NCBI GenBank assembly: GCA_934466455.1
Contig: CAKSLF010000007.1
Coordinates: 24,441 to 88,440, forward strand
DNA length: 64,000 nt
Source: an uncultured Oscillospiraceae bacterium
GTDB taxonomy: Bacteria; Bacillota; Clostridia; Oscillospirales; Ruminococcaceae
Direction of reading: 5' to 3'
Part shown: positions 41,528 to 49,555 of the stretch, piece after piece
How positions within the stretch are numbered: position 1 is the first letter of the stretch
Layout: every line of letters starts with the position of its first letter
The notes under the pieces: generated by a model
Databases searched by the model: none
Seen by the model: only the letters and a program-made list of their open reading frames with translations
Told to the model about the DNA's origin: nothing
Position numbers and translations under genes: made by a program

Positions 41528-42391
41528 ATGCTATTTGACGAAAAATACACGCTTTCCAACGGCGTCAAAATACCTAAAATAGGTCTTGGCACATGGCTTA
41601 TTCCGGACGAAAAGGCTAAACAAGTCGTAGAAGAAGCAATTTCAATAGGCTATCGCCATATTGATACGGCGCAGGCTTACGGAAACGAACACGGAGTCGG
41701 AGAGGGAGTTCGCAAATGCGGAGTTTTGCGCAGTGAAATTTTTGTAACCAGCAAGGTTGCGGCAGAAAACAAGACCTATGCTTCTGTGGCAAAATCAATA
41801 GACGAAAGCCTTAAAAAAACGGGGCTTGATTATATAGATTTAATGATAATTCATAGTCCTCAGCCATGGGCGGAATTTAGGGGAGAACGCAGGTATTTTG
41901 AAGAGAACAAAGAAGCATGGCGTGCGATGGAAGACGCTTATAAAGCCGGAAAGGTAAAGGCGATCGGCGTTTCAAACTTTCTTATTGATGATCTTGAAAA
42001 TATTCTTGAAGGCTGTGAGATAAAGCCAATGGTAAACCAAATTCTTGCGCATATTTCAAACACTCCGCTTGAGTTGATTGAATTTTGTAGGCAAAACGGT
42101 ATTTTTTGCGAGGCATATTCGCCCATCGCTCATGGTGAAGCGTTGAAAAACGAGCTTATTTTGAATATGGCAAAAAAATACGGGGTAACCCCGGCACAGC
42201 TTTGTGTGCGCTATGCGCTTGAGCTTGGTATGGTGGTTCTTCCGAAGACGGAAAACCCGGAACATATGCGTGCAAATGCCGATATTGATTTTACAATTTC
42301 GCCGGAGGATATGGAGCTGCTTAAAAATGCCGAGCACATAAAGGACTATGGCGAACACAGCTATTTTCCTGTTTTCGCCGGAAAAAACTAA
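41528..42391 (+). CDS. Aldo/keto reductase
   Basis: NAD(P)H-dependent carbonyl reductase of 287 residues with a TIM-barrel fold. The catalytic tetrad is visible: Asp and Tyr in I-D-T-A-Q-A-Y-G-N-E (about residues 43-52), Lys in V-T-S-K-V, and His in L-M-I-I-H-S-P. The family signature G-V-S-N-F lies near residue 150, and V-V-L-P-K-T-E near the end contacts NADP. Substrate unknown. Start ATG follows GGAGG. It is monocistronic, ended by a strong terminator. Confidence 0.9.
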   Translation: MLFDEKYTLSNGVKIPKIGLGTWLIPDEKAKQVVEEAISIGYRHIDTAQAYGNEHGVGEGVRKCGVLRSEIFVTSKVAAENKTYASVAKSIDESLKKTGLDYIDLMIIHSPQPWAEFRGERRYFEENKEAWRAMEDAYKAGKVKAIGVSNFLIDDLENILEGCEIKPMVNQILAHISNTPLELIEFCRQNGIFCEAYSPIAHGEALKNELILNMAKKYGVTPAQLCVRYALELGMVVLPKTENPEHMRANADIDFTISPEDMELLKNAEHIKDYGEHSYFPVFAGKN

Positions 42392-42419
42392 CTTTAATAA
42401 TAAAAAAGCTTCGGTACAA

Positions 42420-42456
42420 AAAAAGGTCGGTGCTCATTTTGAGCACCGACCTTTTT
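42420..42456. terminator. Bidirectional terminator of the GTGCTC type
   Basis: A perfect 16-bp inverted repeat (42420-42435 and 42441-42456) with an ATTTT loop and T5 on both strands. It separates the convergent aldo/keto reductase and secreted-protein genes. Confidence 0.92.
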
Positions 42457-42469
42457 AATCGTTAAAATA

Positions 42470-42910
42470 TCATATCCAACGAGCAGAAGTGTAATCTTCT
42501 GCGCTTTCGACAAGGGTACCGTTTTTGTATACATTAATTTTAATGCGGACTCTGTAATAGTATCCGGTGGCAACGCTTTTAACCTTGCTTACAGTTTGTC
42601 TTGCGCCGCCGCTAATATTTTCTTTACCAAGGTAAAAATCTTGGCTGAAGCTTGAATTATCACTTGATTTATCAAAATAAAATTCGCAGATAGCGGTGCA
42701 GTCGCTGGGGATAAGTACGGTCGCCTTTGCGGTAATTGCATTAGAAGCTACGCCCATGCTTACAAAAAATGTTTGCAGATAGCTGTATCGGCGGGGCTGA
42801 ATGGAATAACCGCTGCTTTCCTGTGCGGGTTCTTCGGCAAAAGCCGCAACGGAAGAGGAAAGCAGCATAAGCAGTGCAAGAAGTACGGAAATAATTTTTT
42901 TTGCTTTCAT
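42470..42910 (-). CDS. Small secreted protein of unknown function
   Basis: A 146-residue product with a clear signal peptide: K-A-K-K charge, hydrophobic core, and cleavage expected after A-F-A near residue 25. The mature part is rich in Ser, Tyr and Thr and looks all-beta, with a Y-Y-Y-R-V-R-I-K-I-N-V-Y strand. I do not recognise a family with confidence. It lies 70 bases downstream of the anti-sigma-like gene in the same direction, so it may belong to the ECF sigma unit or be one of its targets. Confidence 0.75.
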   Translation of the reverse strand: MKAKKIISVLLALLMLLSSSVAAFAEEPAQESSGYSIQPRRYSYLQTFFVSMGVASNAITAKATVLIPSDCTAICEFYFDKSSDNSSFSQDFYLGKENISGGARQTVSKVKSVATGYYYRVRIKINVYKNGTLVESAEDYTSARWI

Positions 42911-42980
42911 AATTTTTCTCCTTTTTATTCTTTTATATCTATATCGTCCCTAAGAAGGGAGGGTAACAAAAACTGTCGCA

Positions 42981-43697
42981 TTATTTTATGCTTTCGGCTA
43001 TCTTAATAAGTTCACTGGACTCAGTTCCAATTCCCGTAATAATCATAAGCGTATTGCGAACGGTCATTGAAACAAAACAAGTGTTATCTTTTTTTCTTAC
43101 AACAAGCATGGCGACGCTGTCGCCGATTTTAAGATATCGAATTTCGTCGGCGTTTTCTGTGTTAATAATTCCGCCGGAGTCATCCAGAATATCAATATAA
43201 ATTTTTTTGCTGCCGTTTTCATAGAAAAGGGTGGAGCTTGTTTTTTCCGAAAGCGTAAACCCGTCGGGGATATATCCGGGAGCATAGTCGGTAATGCATT
43301 TTTCTTCGTAACTGCCGCTAAAATTTTCTTCTCCGTCAAAGCGTATTTTTGTATACAGGCGTTTATCCTCAAAGATAATACGGTAAAGGGCATTTGGAGA
43401 AGATTTTGTTACCGCCGCATATGTAACGGAAGCCGCCGCAAAAACCAAAACAACAACTACCGCAAAGATTGCGGCAAAAGAAGCGATTTTTCTGATTGTA
43501 CGGAAAAGGGAATAACGCTTGCTTTTGCGAACAGTTTCATCAAAAAGCCGGTAAATATCTTCTTTATTAACCGGTATTTCGTTTTTGCTGTTAAGTTTTT
43601 TGTTTTCTTCAAGGATAATTTTGCTCTGCCTCTCCGCATAAAGTCCCATAGCTTTTTGGAAAAGTGCATTTTCGTATTTTTCAGTCACTGTCGGCAC
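42981..43697 (-). CDS. Membrane-anchored putative anti-sigma factor with DUF4367-type ectodomain
   Basis: A 238-residue protein with a cytoplasmic N-terminal region of about 70 residues, one membrane helix (about 71-92) and an extracytoplasmic domain with D-Y-A-P-G-Y-I-P-D-G-F, the usual start of DUF4367 domains. The N-terminal part lacks the H-x3-C-x2-C zinc motif of ZAS anti-sigma factors. The start overlaps the end of the sigma gene by 17 bases, the genetic signature of an ECF sigma/anti-sigma pair. Role as an anti-sigma factor is inferred from position and topology. Confidence 0.75.
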   Translation of the reverse strand: MPTVTEKYENALFQKAMGLYAERQSKIILEENKKLNSKNEIPVNKEDIYRLFDETVRKSKRYSLFRTIRKIASFAAIFAVVVVLVFAAASVTYAAVTKSSPNALYRIIFEDKRLYTKIRFDGEENFSGSYEEKCITDYAPGYIPDGFTLSEKTSSTLFYENGSKKIYIDILDDSGGIINTENADEIRYLKIGDSVAMLVVRKKDNTCFVSMTVRNTLMIITGIGTESSELIKIAESIK

Positions 43698-44232
43698 CGC
43701 CTTCCATAATTTTATAAGCTTTTTTTCTTGCCCTGGAAATATAAACTCTTACGCTTGCGGGAGAAATATTAAGCAGATTTGCAATTTCTTCATCTGTAAG
43801 TGAAAGAAAATATTTGGATTCGAGGACGACTCTGTCGCAATCCGGAAGATTTTCTATTGCATAGGAAAGCGATTTGAGCTCCTCGGTATGTATAAACTGC
43901 TCTTCCGGAAGAGAATCCTTGTCATCGGCAGCTTCAAAATTTGCCCTATCAAGGCTTAAAATCCCCTTTGGTTTTCTTCGTAGATGGTCAATGGCAGTAT
44001 GAGTCAGCGAAATCATAACATAATAAGGAAGACAATTTTCGTCGAAGGTCATAAGCTTTTCGGCTTGTCCGATAAGTTTTACAAAGGTTTCCTGTATAAT
44101 CTCTTTTGCCTCTTCCTTATCGTTTACCATGGAAAAGGCTTTATAGTACATATTTCGGTAATATTCTGTATATATTTTTCCAATAAACTCTTTTTCGGAG
44201 CATTTTTCGGGAAAATGGGCCGCTTCCGGCAA
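43681..44232 (-). CDS. ECF-type RNA polymerase sigma factor
   Basis: A 183-residue sigma-70 family member with only regions 2 and 4. Region 2 includes A-F-S-M-V-N-D-K-E-E-A-K-E-I-I-Q-E-T-F (about 33-51), and region 4 ends with L-S-L-T-D-E-E-I-A-N-L-L-N-I-S-P-A-S-V-R-V-Y-type helix-turn-helix. It overlaps the membrane protein gene downstream. It directs transcription of an unknown regulon, probably in response to an envelope signal. I did not find a convincing self-type promoter upstream. Confidence 0.88.
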   Translation of the reverse strand: MPEAAHFPEKCSEKEFIGKIYTEYYRNMYYKAFSMVNDKEEAKEIIQETFVKLIGQAEKLMTFDENCLPYYVMISLTHTAIDHLRRKPKGILSLDRANFEAADDKDSLPEEQFIHTEELKSLSYAIENLPDCDRVVLESKYFLSLTDEEIANLLNISPASVRVYISRARKKAYKIMEGGADSD

Positions 44233-44331
44233 AATATTTTCCTCCTTTTCAATTTGTATATATTATTTATACCTTTATATTTCCAAAAATGCAATAAAAA
44301 AATGAAAAAAATTAAAATTTTTTGAAAAAAA

Positions 44332-44358
44332 AGCCCGTCGAAAATCTTTCGACGGGCT
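44332..44358 (-). terminator. Terminator of the cotJ operon
   Basis: AGCCCGTCGAAA paired with TTTCGACGGGCT around ATC. On the minus strand it is followed by a long T run, ten bases past the cotJC stop. Confidence 0.88.
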
Positions 44359-44368
44359 GAAAAAGAGA

Positions 44369-44968
44369 TTATTTGGGAGAAAATGCGGGGTTAAAAGCAT
44401 AATAGTTTTTGCAGTTAAGACCGTCAAGAATTTGCTCGAGGCTTTCGCCGAAACGCTGGTAATGTACGATTTCCCGTTCCCGAAGGAATTTTATTGCATC
44501 ACGCACATCGGGGTCATCGCAAAGCAACAGAATATTATCATAGGTTATACGAGCCTTTTGCTCCGCCGCAAGATCCTCATGCAAATCTGCGATAGGGTCG
44601 CCGGTGGACTGGAATGTGGCGGCGTTAAAAGGTACTCCGCTTGCGTCAACGGGGTATATGCCGGTGGTGTGGTCGGCAAAATAGGGAGCAAAGCCGCTGT
44701 TTCTTATTTCATCCATGGAAAGGCTGCGGGTAAGCTGACAAACGATTGCGCTTATCATCTCCATATGCCCAAGCTCCTCGGTGCCGATGTCGGTCAACAC
44801 GGCTTTTACCTTGTCGTTAGGCATAGCGTAACGCTGGCTGAGATAGCGCATTGCCGCACCGGTTTCGCCGTCCGGTCCGCCAAGCTGGGTTATGATGATT
44901 TTTGCCATTGCAGGGTCTGTTTTTGCGATTTTAATCGGCTTTTGCAGTTTCTTTTCATATATCCACAT
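44369..44968 (-). CDS. cotJC: Spore coat protein CotJC, manganese-catalase family
   Basis: A 199-residue ferritin-like protein with the dimanganese/di-iron ligand pattern: E in G-E-T-G-A-A (about 35), E-E-L-G-H (about 67-71), and later D-L-H-E-D-L-A-A-E-Q-K and E-R-E-I-V-H-Y-Q-R-F. Relatives are coat-associated manganese catalases made in the mother cell. The gene order A-B-C is the same as in Bacillus cotJ. It begins four bases after cotJB and ends the operon. Confidence 0.92.
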   Translation of the reverse strand: MWIYEKKLQKPIKIAKTDPAMAKIIITQLGGPDGETGAAMRYLSQRYAMPNDKVKAVLTDIGTEELGHMEMISAIVCQLTRSLSMDEIRNSGFAPYFADHTTGIYPVDASGVPFNAATFQSTGDPIADLHEDLAAEQKARITYDNILLLCDDPDVRDAIKFLREREIVHYQRFGESLEQILDGLNCKNYYAFNPAFSPK

Positions 44969-44972
44969 AAGC

Positions 44973-45227
44973 TCAGCCCTCCTTATATTCCCAAGGCCAA
45001 GGGCCTTCGGTCCATTGCCAGTTTGTTTGCCCGGAATAATCGCCGTGGGTCAGCATACCGTATTTTTGAGCATATTCCTCTGCGGCTTCTTTTCTCATGG
45101 CGAGATGCTTTTGATAAAACGAAAGGGCATCTGCACAATCCGGGTGGCTGTCAAGAAAGAGGGCGGTTTCCGCAAGAATAAAATCGCAGGTCATAATTCG
45201 CATAAGCAGCGTATTTTTATTTTCCAT
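44973..45227 (-). CDS. cotJB: Spore coat protein CotJB
   Basis: An 84-residue protein with the conserved CotJB features: short helices with A-L-F-L-D-S-H-P-D and a C-terminal W-x-W-x-E-G-P-W-P-W-E. It needs the other CotJ proteins for coat assembly in Bacillus. The start codon overlaps the cotJA stop (TAATG). Confidence 0.9.
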   Translation of the reverse strand: MENKNTLLMRIMTCDFILAETALFLDSHPDCADALSFYQKHLAMRKEAAEEYAQKYGMLTHGDYSGQTNWQWTEGPWPWEYKEG

Positions 45228-45421
45228 TACCGCACCTCCTTGCCGATAAAGGGAAGATCAAGGGCGGGGAACAGGGTTCCTCTTGAAAGAGCGGTATCGC
45301 CGTCGTATACTTCTCCCGTCCACTGCTGGATAGGAAAACGAGCCATTGCAAGAGCAGGCTCGCCGCCGCAGGTCGGGCAGATTACAGAAGCGGTGTTTCC
45401 GTTGCCGTTGTTGTTTTCCAT
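45227..45421 (-). CDS. cotJA: Spore coat associated protein CotJA
   Basis: A 64-residue protein with the CotJA core: A-R-F-P-I-Q-Q-W, then Y-D-G-D-T-A-L-S-R-G-T-L-F-P-A-L-D-L-P-F. ATG at 45421 is chosen: GGAG lies nine bases upstream, while the in-frame ATG at 45436 abuts that site. It is first in the cotJABC operon, expected to be read by mother-cell sigma-E RNA polymerase. A sigma-E promoter was not clearly recognisable. Confidence 0.88.
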   Translation of the reverse strand: MENNNGNGNTASVICPTCGGEPALAMARFPIQQWTGEVYDGDTALSRGTLFPALDLPFIGKEVR

Positions 45422-45447
45422 TATATCATGCTCCAATGATTCAGTTT

Positions 45448-45490
45448 CACGGAGGCAATCCGTGTACTACATACTATGCCGAAGGCATAG
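45448..45490 (-). repeat. Two small inverted repeats in the cotJ upstream region
   Basis: CACGGA-N5-TCCGTG at 45448-45464 and CTATGCC-GAA-GGCATAG at 45474-45490 lie 27 and 53 bases before the cotJA start. They could be regulator sites or leader hairpins. No T run follows on the minus strand. Confidence 0.5.
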
Positions 45491-45666
45491 ACCGGTTAAT
45501 AAAACGCAAAAAAGCGGAATGCGGTATGTTTTTTGGCTTTGCAGCACCCAAAAGTACGCTTTTTTTGAAAACAGCAAAACGATAGAGAATATATCGCAGC
45601 TGTTGAAAAATGCTTTTTGATGTGTTATTCTGTTTAACGAAAATTATGATTTGCGGGGAATATAAA

Positions 45667-46191
45667 ATGGAAATCAAAGCAATGGATAAGGAAGCTTATG
45701 CGGGCAAAAAATTTACCGCACACTATAAAACAAACGGTTATTATGATATTTATGCAGATACATCCGGATTTTGTATGAAGTATGTTCCGCTTGAAAAATC
45801 GGAAGAGAAATCTTTTGATGATGAGTTTTTTGACGAATGGCTTGAAGAGCCGGTTGCATACGGAGCGTTTGAGGGCGAAAAACTGCTTGGGTATGTTGAA
45901 GGTTCGCATGAAAAATGGAACAACCGCTTTCGTATCAGCAATATCTGCGTGTTCGACGGCAAGGTGCGAAATAGGGGAATAGGTACTCTGCTTATGGAAA
46001 CAATTACGGAAGCGGCAAAATCTTGCGGGGCAAGAATGATCGTGCTCGAAACGCAGTCCTGCAACGAAAATGCAATAGCTTTTTATAAAAAGAACGGGTT
46101 TGAAATAATCGGATTCGATTTATATTCATATTCAAATACCGACCCGGAGCGTCACGAGATAAGGGTTGAAATGGGGAAAAAACTTATATAG
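45667..46191 (+). CDS. GNAT acetyltransferase resembling streptothricin acetyltransferases
   Basis: A 174-residue acetyl-CoA-dependent acyltransferase. Motif A is I-S-N-I-C-V-x4-V-R-N-R-G-I-G-T-L-L-M. The following I-V-L-E-T-Q-S-C-N-E-N-A-I-A-F-Y-K-K-N-G-F and the L-Y-S-Y-S-N-T end are reminiscent of SatA-type streptothricin acetyltransferases. Resistance is not shown by sequence; many such relatives act on other amines. ATG at 45667 with GGGGA upstream is preferred to the earlier in-frame ATG at 45610. It is divergent from cotJ. Confidence 0.75.
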   Translation: MEIKAMDKEAYAGKKFTAHYKTNGYYDIYADTSGFCMKYVPLEKSEEKSFDDEFFDEWLEEPVAYGAFEGEKLLGYVEGSHEKWNNRFRISNICVFDGKVRNRGIGTLLMETITEAAKSCGARMIVLETQSCNENAIAFYKKNGFEIIGFDLYSYSNTDPERHEIRVEMGKKLI

Positions 46192-46443
46192 AAAAATTCA
46201 TATCCCGGCAGTTTTCTAAAATAATTTTGTATAAAAAGTACGAGCCGATTAAACCGAGACTTTTCTCTTTGCCGAAAAGGCGGGAAAAGGACACGGGCAA
46301 AAAAACGAAAAATTTTAGTTGATTTTGCCGTTGTCCGCAAAAAAAATCTGTTTTTTTCAAAAAAGTGTATTGCAAAATAAAAGATTGTCATTATAATATA
46401 TAATATATAAGAATTGCTCAATTTTGTTTTGGGAGGAAGCATC

Positions 46444-46686
46444 ATGCCGGATATCACTTTTAACATTACCGAAAATGTGGGCACAATTTCCGAAAACGCC
46501 CGTGGCTGGACAAAAGAACTTAACGAAGTAAGCTGGAACGACCACGCACCCAAATATGACATTCGTGAATGGTCTCCCGACCATACCCGTATGTCGAAGG
46601 GGCTTACTTTTACTGCGGAGGAGCTTGGCGAGCTTCGTAAGCTTCTCAACAAGCTTGACCTTCCTACGGAAGATCTTCCGGACTGA
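46444..46686 (+). CDS. PC4/YdbC-family ssDNA-binding protein
   Basis: An 80-residue protein matching bacterial YdbC, a homologue of the eukaryotic transcription cofactor PC4. Typical segments are the N-terminal V-G-T-I-S-E-N-A-R-G-W-T-K-E-L-N and V-S-W-N-D, then Y-D-I-R-E-W-S-P-D-H-x-R-M-S-K-G, which form the curved sheet that binds single-stranded DNA. The frame is open from 46414, but ATG at 46444 follows GGGAGG. It stands alone upstream of typA. Confidence 0.88.
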   Translation: MPDITFNITENVGTISENARGWTKELNEVSWNDHAPKYDIREWSPDHTRMSKGLTFTAEELGELRKLLNKLDLPTEDLPD

Positions 46687-46744
46687 ATTGCTTAAATAAA
46701 AAAGCAATAAAAGGTCCGCAAAGCCTTTCGGGCATTCCACCCGC

Positions 46745-46770
46745 AAAAAACGGGGGATTGTCCGTTTTTT
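46745..46770 (+). terminator. Probable terminator after the YdbC gene
   Basis: AAAAAACGG and CCGTTTTTT arms around an eight-base G-rich loop, 50 bases before the typA start. Confidence 0.65.
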
Positions 46771-46819
46771 ATGTTTATTTATACTGGGTATAAACCCTTA
46801 TCGGAAGGAAGAATAACAC

Positions 46820-48643
46820 TTGATTCGTGAAGATTTAAGAAATGTTGCAATCATTGCCCATGTTGACCATGGCAAAACTACTCTTGTTGACGAAATGCTG
46901 AAGCAAAGCGGCATTTTTCGTGACAACCAGGTTGTTGAGGAACGAGTTATGGATTCCGGCGACCTTGAAAGAGAAAGAGGTATAACCATTCTTGCAAAAA
47001 ATACCTCTATTCATTATAACGGAGTAAAAATCAATATAATTGATACTCCCGGACACGCAGATTTCGGCGGCGAGGTTGAGCGTGTGCTAAAAATGGTAAA
47101 CGGCGTTATTCTGCTTGTTGACGCTGCGGAAGGCCCTATGCCCCAAACAAGATTTGTTCTTCAGCGTGCTTTGGAGCTTGGTCATCCGGTAATTGTTGTT
47201 GTAAACAAAATAGACAAGCCCGACGCAAGACTTGATGAAATCGGCGATGAAATCCTCGAGCTTCTGCTTGACCTTGATGCTTCCGAAGAGCAGCTTGAAA
47301 GCCCAATGCTTTTCTGCTCCGGAAGAGAGGGCACGGCTTCCTTTGACCCATACACCAGAGGAAAAGACCTAAAGCCGCTTTTCGATACAATTCTTGACCA
47401 TATTCCTGCGCCGGAGGGCGACGCCGAAGGCCCTCTTCAGATTCTTGTTTCCTCAATCGATTATAATGAATATGTCGGCAGAATCGGCGTCGGCAGAATT
47501 GAAAGAGGCGTTGTTAAACCAAATATGGATGTTGTTGTTACCGATTATCACAACAGCGTTCAGAATTACAAATCAAAAATAGTAAGCCTTTATCAGTTTG
47601 AGGGACTTGCAAAGGTTCCTTGCGAAAGTGCAACCGTAGGCGATATTGTTTGTATGAGCGGAATTACCGATATTACAATCGGAAACACTATTTGCGCACC
47701 GGAAAAGGTAGAGGCACTGCCCTTTGTAAAAATCAGTGAGCCGACCGTAGAAATGACTTTCTGTGTAAACGATAGTCCCTTTGCAGGAAGAGAGGGCAAA
47801 TTTGTAACCAGCCGCCAGCTTCGTGACAGACTTTACAGAGAACTGCTCAAGGATGTTTCCCTCCAGGTTTCCGATACGGACACCACGGATAAGTTTGCCG
47901 TAAGAGGCAGGGGAGAAATGCACCTCTCTATCCTTATCGAAACAATGCGCCGAGAGGGATATGAATTTGCCGTATCAACTCCTCGTGTGCTTTATAAAAC
48001 AATCAATAATAAGCTCTACGAGCCTATCGAGCTGCTCTCCGTCGATGTTCCCGAAGATTGCGTGGGAAGCATTATGTCCGCTATGGGTAACAGAAAGGGT
48101 GAGCTTGTAAAAATGGCTCCGGTAGGAAGCCGTATGCGCCTTGAGTTTAAGGTCCCGTCAAGAGGTCTTTTCGGTTACAGAAACGACTTTATGACCGACA
48201 CCAGGGGCGAGGGAATTATGAGTGCGGTTTTTGACAGCTACGAGCCTTATAAGGGAGATATTCAGCGCAGAAGCACAGGAAGCCTTATTTCCTACGAAAC
48301 CGGCGAATCTATCACATATGGCTTGTTTAACGCTCAGGAGCGTGGCCAGCTTTTTATCGGTGCGGGTGTGCCGGTATATGAGGGAATGGTAGTCGGCGCA
48401 TCGCCGAAATCCGATGATATTGCGGTCAATGTTTGCAAGATGAAACATCTTACAAACACCCGTGCTTCCGGTTCCGATGATGCTCTTCGCCTTATTCCGC
48501 CGAGAAAAATGAGTCTTGAGGCTGCAATTGAGTTCCTTAAGGATGATGAGCTTCTTGAGGTAACGCCAAAGAATATACGCATACGCAAGAAAATTCTTGA
48601 TAACAATATGCGCATGAAAGCTCGCTTCAAAAAAGATATATAA
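46820..48643 (+). CDS. typA: Translational GTPase TypA/BipA
   Basis: Ribosome-associated GTPase of 607 residues involved in 50S assembly and stress adaptation. Motifs: G1 A-H-V-D-H-G-K-T-T near residue 13, G2 E-R-G-I-T-I, G3 D-T-P-G-H-A-D-F, G4 N-K-I-D. The BipA-specific C-terminal domain follows EF-G-like domains III and V and contains the G-L-F-G-Y-R region. Start TTG at 46820 is ten bases after AAGGAAG. It is monocistronic, with a strong terminator. Confidence 0.96.
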   Translation: MIREDLRNVAIIAHVDHGKTTLVDEMLKQSGIFRDNQVVEERVMDSGDLERERGITILAKNTSIHYNGVKINIIDTPGHADFGGEVERVLKMVNGVILLVDAAEGPMPQTRFVLQRALELGHPVIVVVNKIDKPDARLDEIGDEILELLLDLDASEEQLESPMLFCSGREGTASFDPYTRGKDLKPLFDTILDHIPAPEGDAEGPLQILVSSIDYNEYVGRIGVGRIERGVVKPNMDVVVTDYHNSVQNYKSKIVSLYQFEGLAKVPCESATVGDIVCMSGITDITIGNTICAPEKVEALPFVKISEPTVEMTFCVNDSPFAGREGKFVTSRQLRDRLYRELLKDVSLQVSDTDTTDKFAVRGRGEMHLSILIETMRREGYEFAVSTPRVLYKTINNKLYEPIELLSVDVPEDCVGSIMSAMGNRKGELVKMAPVGSRMRLEFKVPSRGLFGYRNDFMTDTRGEGIMSAVFDSYEPYKGDIQRRSTGSLISYETGESITYGLFNAQERGQLFIGAGVPVYEGMVVGASPKSDDIAVNVCKMKHLTNTRASGSDDALRLIPPRKMSLEAAIEFLKDDELLEVTPKNIRIRKKILDNNMRMKARFKKDI

Positions 48644-48653
48644 CGGAAGATAT

Positions 48654-48690
48654 AATCAAAAAAGCTCCCTTTTCGGGAGCTTTTTTGATT
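48654..48690. terminator. Terminator of typA
   Basis: AATCAAAAAAGCTCCC paired with GGGAGCTTTTTTGATT around a five-base loop. Confidence 0.93.
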
Positions 48691-48811
48691 ATCGCAAGAA
48701 AATGCTCTTACACAAACTGTTGTATTTTCTCGGCGGACACTCAAAAAAGAAAAACGCAGCGGTTTTTATATAATAAATCCACAAAATATTATATTATTAA
48801 AGGAAAATATA

Positions 48812-48943
48812 TTGACAATCCGCTTTGTTTTTTGTATTATAAATATAAAGTTATGCGATGCAGCAGACTTTGATTTGTTTGAAATATTTGATGTGAGGAA
48901 GCGTCTTAAACAAGCGTGGTTTGTTTGGGGCGCATTTTTTTAT
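48812..48943 (+). promoter_or_regulatory. Promoter and antitermination-type leader of the ANTAR/eut operon
   Basis: Promoter TTGACA (48812-48817), 17-base spacer, TATTAT (48835-48840). In the transcript a first small hairpin (AAAGT/ACTTT outer stem, TGC/GCA inner stem, hexaloop at 48857-48862) is followed by a second (GATGT with GCGTC, hexaloop 48895-48900). The 3' arm of the second hairpin is also the 5' arm of a 13-bp terminator stem (48901-48913 with 48921-48933) ending in a T7 run at 48935-48941. The ATG comes three bases later. The two structures exclude each other, the layout of ANTAR-controlled leaders. Confidence 0.7.
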
Positions 48944-49531
48944 ATGAATGTTGAACATATAATTATCGCCGACGGAGATACACTTTCCGCAAATGAAATG
49001 AAATCCGTGCTCGAAAAAAACGGATATATTGTGGATTCCGTTGTGGACGACGGAATAGACGCTGTTGCCGAATGTTCGGAAAAATCTCCCGATGTTTTGT
49101 TTATAAAGGACAATGCGAGATTTATGGATGGCTTCAGTGCGGCTTCGTGCTTAAAGAGCAGGGGATTTTCGGGTGCGATTTTTATAATTTCGGACAGCTA
49201 CGACCCGGAAATGACGCAAAAATCCCTTTCCGCCGGTGCGGAGGGTTTTATTGTAAAGCCCGTTACGGAAAAATTTCTTATTCCGTGGCTTTATACAAAG
49301 CTTACAAGAGCAAAAGATATAAGCCGCCTTTCGGAGGAAAAAAAGAATCTGCTTGCTTCTCTTGAAGAAAAACGGCTTATTGAAGAAGCAAACGGAATAA
49401 TTGCGTCCTCTGCGGGAATTACAATTCCGGAGGCGGATAAAATACTTTCAAAAAAGGCGAAGGCAGGCGGAATAAGCAGAGAACAGCTTGCAAGAATGCT
49501 TGTTTCTTCGCTTTTGCAGGAGAATAAGTAA
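48944..49531 (+). CDS. ANTAR-domain regulator with degenerate receiver
   Basis: A 195-residue protein with a receiver-like domain (1-120) and a C-terminal ANTAR RNA-binding domain. The ANTAR segment begins E-E-K-R-L-I-E-E-A-N-G-I-I and continues through E-A-D-K-I-L. In the receiver the phospho-acceptor position is lysine (V-L-F-I-K55-D-N) and the acidic pocket is reduced to A-D-G-D, so normal phosphorylation is unlikely. The conserved lysine of V-K-P-V is kept. The frame is open from 48812, but ATG at 48944 fits domain boundaries. A G-rich ribosome site is buried in the terminator stem. It is first in the operon with the second ANTAR regulator, kinase and eutBC. Confidence 0.85.
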   Translation: MNVEHIIIADGDTLSANEMKSVLEKNGYIVDSVVDDGIDAVAECSEKSPDVLFIKDNARFMDGFSAASCLKSRGFSGAIFIISDSYDPEMTQKSLSAGAEGFIVKPVTEKFLIPWLYTKLTRAKDISRLSEEKKNLLASLEEKRLIEEANGIIASSAGITIPEADKILSKKAKAGGISREQLARMLVSSLLQENK

Positions 49532-49555
49532 GTTTTACGGAAGGGAGGCGTTTCT

